Below, piece after piece: positions 63,146 to 64,000 of a stretch of DNA of 64,000 nucleotides; within the stretch, counting starts at the first letter, position 1, and each line of letters starts with the position of its first letter. Both the position numbers and the translations under genes were made by a program. Origin of the DNA: Mucilaginibacter hurinus (GTDB taxonomy: Bacteria > Bacteroidota > Bacteroidia > Sphingobacteriales > Sphingobacteriaceae); the NCBI RefSeq assembly GCF_003324525.1, contig NZ_QGDC01000002.1, positions 248,001 to 312,000 of the forward strand, given 5' to 3'. Below the pieces are notes generated by a model. The model was not told the origin of the DNA, ran no database searches, and was given only the letters and a program-made list of their open reading frames with translations.

Positions 63146-64000
63146 ATGAAAAAGCGTTACCGTGAAGAAGACGATTGTCTGAACTGTGGCACCCGGTTAG
63201 AGGGCAAGTATTGCCACAGCTGCGGGCAGGAAAACCTGCACCTAAAAGAGCATTTCGGGCATGTGCTAACGCACGCCGTTTTAGATTATTTTCATTTCGA
63301 TCACCAGTTTATACATACGCTGAAACCGTTACTGTTTGAACCCGGCAGGCTAACCAGCGAATATGTGGCCGGCCGCAGGGCACGCTTTCTGCACCCTGTT
63401 AGGATGTATATATTTATCAGCATCGTATATTTTTTACTGGCTTTTAGTAATAATAACCATGTTGTGAAAGTTAACCGTGAAGGCCATCAAATTACTACAG
63501 GGCAAACCAATGTAGCTGACAACACGATTGAATATACAGAAGACAATACCTCTTACACCGTTTACCTGACCGACGAAGAAAAGCAAAAAATCAAGAAGGC
63601 CATTAAATCGACCTTTAAGCCGTCAAAAGATTCGTCAAATATTGGAGAAATATCAGATAACCAGTTTGAAGATGCCTTTTTAAGCATATTTACCGACCGT
63701 GCTGATCAGATAGATTACGACAATTACCAGGAATACTTGCGTGATCAAAGCAAGTTACCTAAAAGCCAGCAAGACGGATTTTGGAATAGATATATTATTA
63801 AAAAGTACATTACCTGGCAAAATGACGGCGTAAACAGCCAAAAGCTTTTCACCGAAGGGGTGAAACATAATGTGCCTAAAATGATGTTTTTATTACTGCC
63901 GCTTTTCGCCCTAATATTGAAGTTTGCTTTTTGGAGAAACAGGAAGTACTACGTCGAACACCTCATCTTTTCGTTTCATTTTCATTGCTTTATATTCCTG
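63146..64000 (+). CDS. DUF3667 membrane protein with zinc-ribbon start (5' part)
   Basis: The gene runs off the right edge after 285 codons. It begins with a zinc-ribbon: C11-xx-C14 and C23-xx-C26 (CLNCG, CHSCGQE). A region HVLTHAVLDYFHFDHQFIHTLKPLLFEPG typical of DUF3667 follows, then a TM helix near 90-110 and another near 250-265. The function is unknown. It starts 11 nt after nupC. Confidence 0.85.
   Translation, partial: MKKRYREEDDCLNCGTRLEGKYCHSCGQENLHLKEHFGHVLTHAVLDYFHFDHQFIHTLKPLLFEPGRLTSEYVAGRRARFLHPVRMYIFISIVYFLLAFSNNNHVVKVNREGHQITTGQTNVADNTIEYTEDNTSYTVYLTDEEKQKIKKAIKSTFKPSKDSSNIGEISDNQFEDAFLSIFTDRADQIDYDNYQEYLRDQSKLPKSQQDGFWNRYIIKKYITWQNDGVNSQKLFTEGVKHNVPKMMFLLLPLFALILKFAFWRNRKYYVEHLIFSFHFHCFIFL

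Overview
The window is chromosomal DNA from a member of the phylum Bacteroidota, most likely family Sphingobacteriaceae and close to Mucilaginibacter or Pedobacter. This rests on gene content (serine palmitoyltransferase, GH92 mannosidase, a DUF5686 protein, MG2/carboxypeptidase-regulatory secreted proteins, a Cys-rich CxGKCYL protein) and on 16 exact copies of the Bacteroidota -7 promoter element TAnnTTTG placed just upstream of genes or of a candidate RNA. Base composition looks uniform, and I see no rRNA, tRNA, CRISPR array, transposase or prophage. The window is cut at both ends, inside an hscA-like gene on the left and a DUF3667 membrane protein gene on the right.

Layout. 1-7 kb: the start of an HscA chaperone gene, a large secreted HExxH protein with a predicted outer-membrane barrel, then a four-gene metal-type operon (CxGKCYL protein, MbnP-like lipoprotein, di-heme peroxidase, small barrel protein). 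7-20.5 kb: a candidate small RNA, then housekeeping genes (riboflavin synthase, biotin carboxylase, an OmpR-type regulator, TlpA, GatB, AlaS) mixed with a Lys/Ala-rich protein and a secreted MG2 protein. 20.7-31 kb: a MerR regulator, ComEC, an LTA-synthase-like enzyme, an overlapping four-gene operon (metal efflux, NUDIX, BioA, ferritin-like protein), an aspartate aminotransferase and a small OM barrel. 31-37 kb: an RND efflux operon (TolC, adaptor, pump).

37.5-48.2 kb is the most notable part: a contiguous set of genes that can be read as a pathway to inositol phosphorylceramide. Serine palmitoyltransferase, a GNAT-fold candidate ceramide synthase and an NAD-dependent candidate ceramide reductase come first, then myo-inositol-phosphate synthase. 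After a strong terminator follows a six-gene unit: GtrA, a DUF5686 outer-membrane protein, a CDP-alcohol phosphatidyltransferase (PI or PI-phosphate synthase), DUF4833, a fatty-acid 2-hydroxylase, and an AUR1-like PAP2 enzyme. Its logic resembles the eukaryotic IPC pathway, and it adds three poorly understood proteins as possible partners.

48-64 kb is ordinary: TPR proteins, a CAP-domain protein, a Gfo/Idh plus DUF6807 pair, a tandem thioredoxin-fold protein, DUF1456, two acetyltransferases, a GH92 mannosidase, EtfBA, a bifunctional-nuclease-family protein, a nucleoside transporter and the truncated DUF3667 gene.

All assignments come from reading motifs and from memory of protein families. 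No database search was run.
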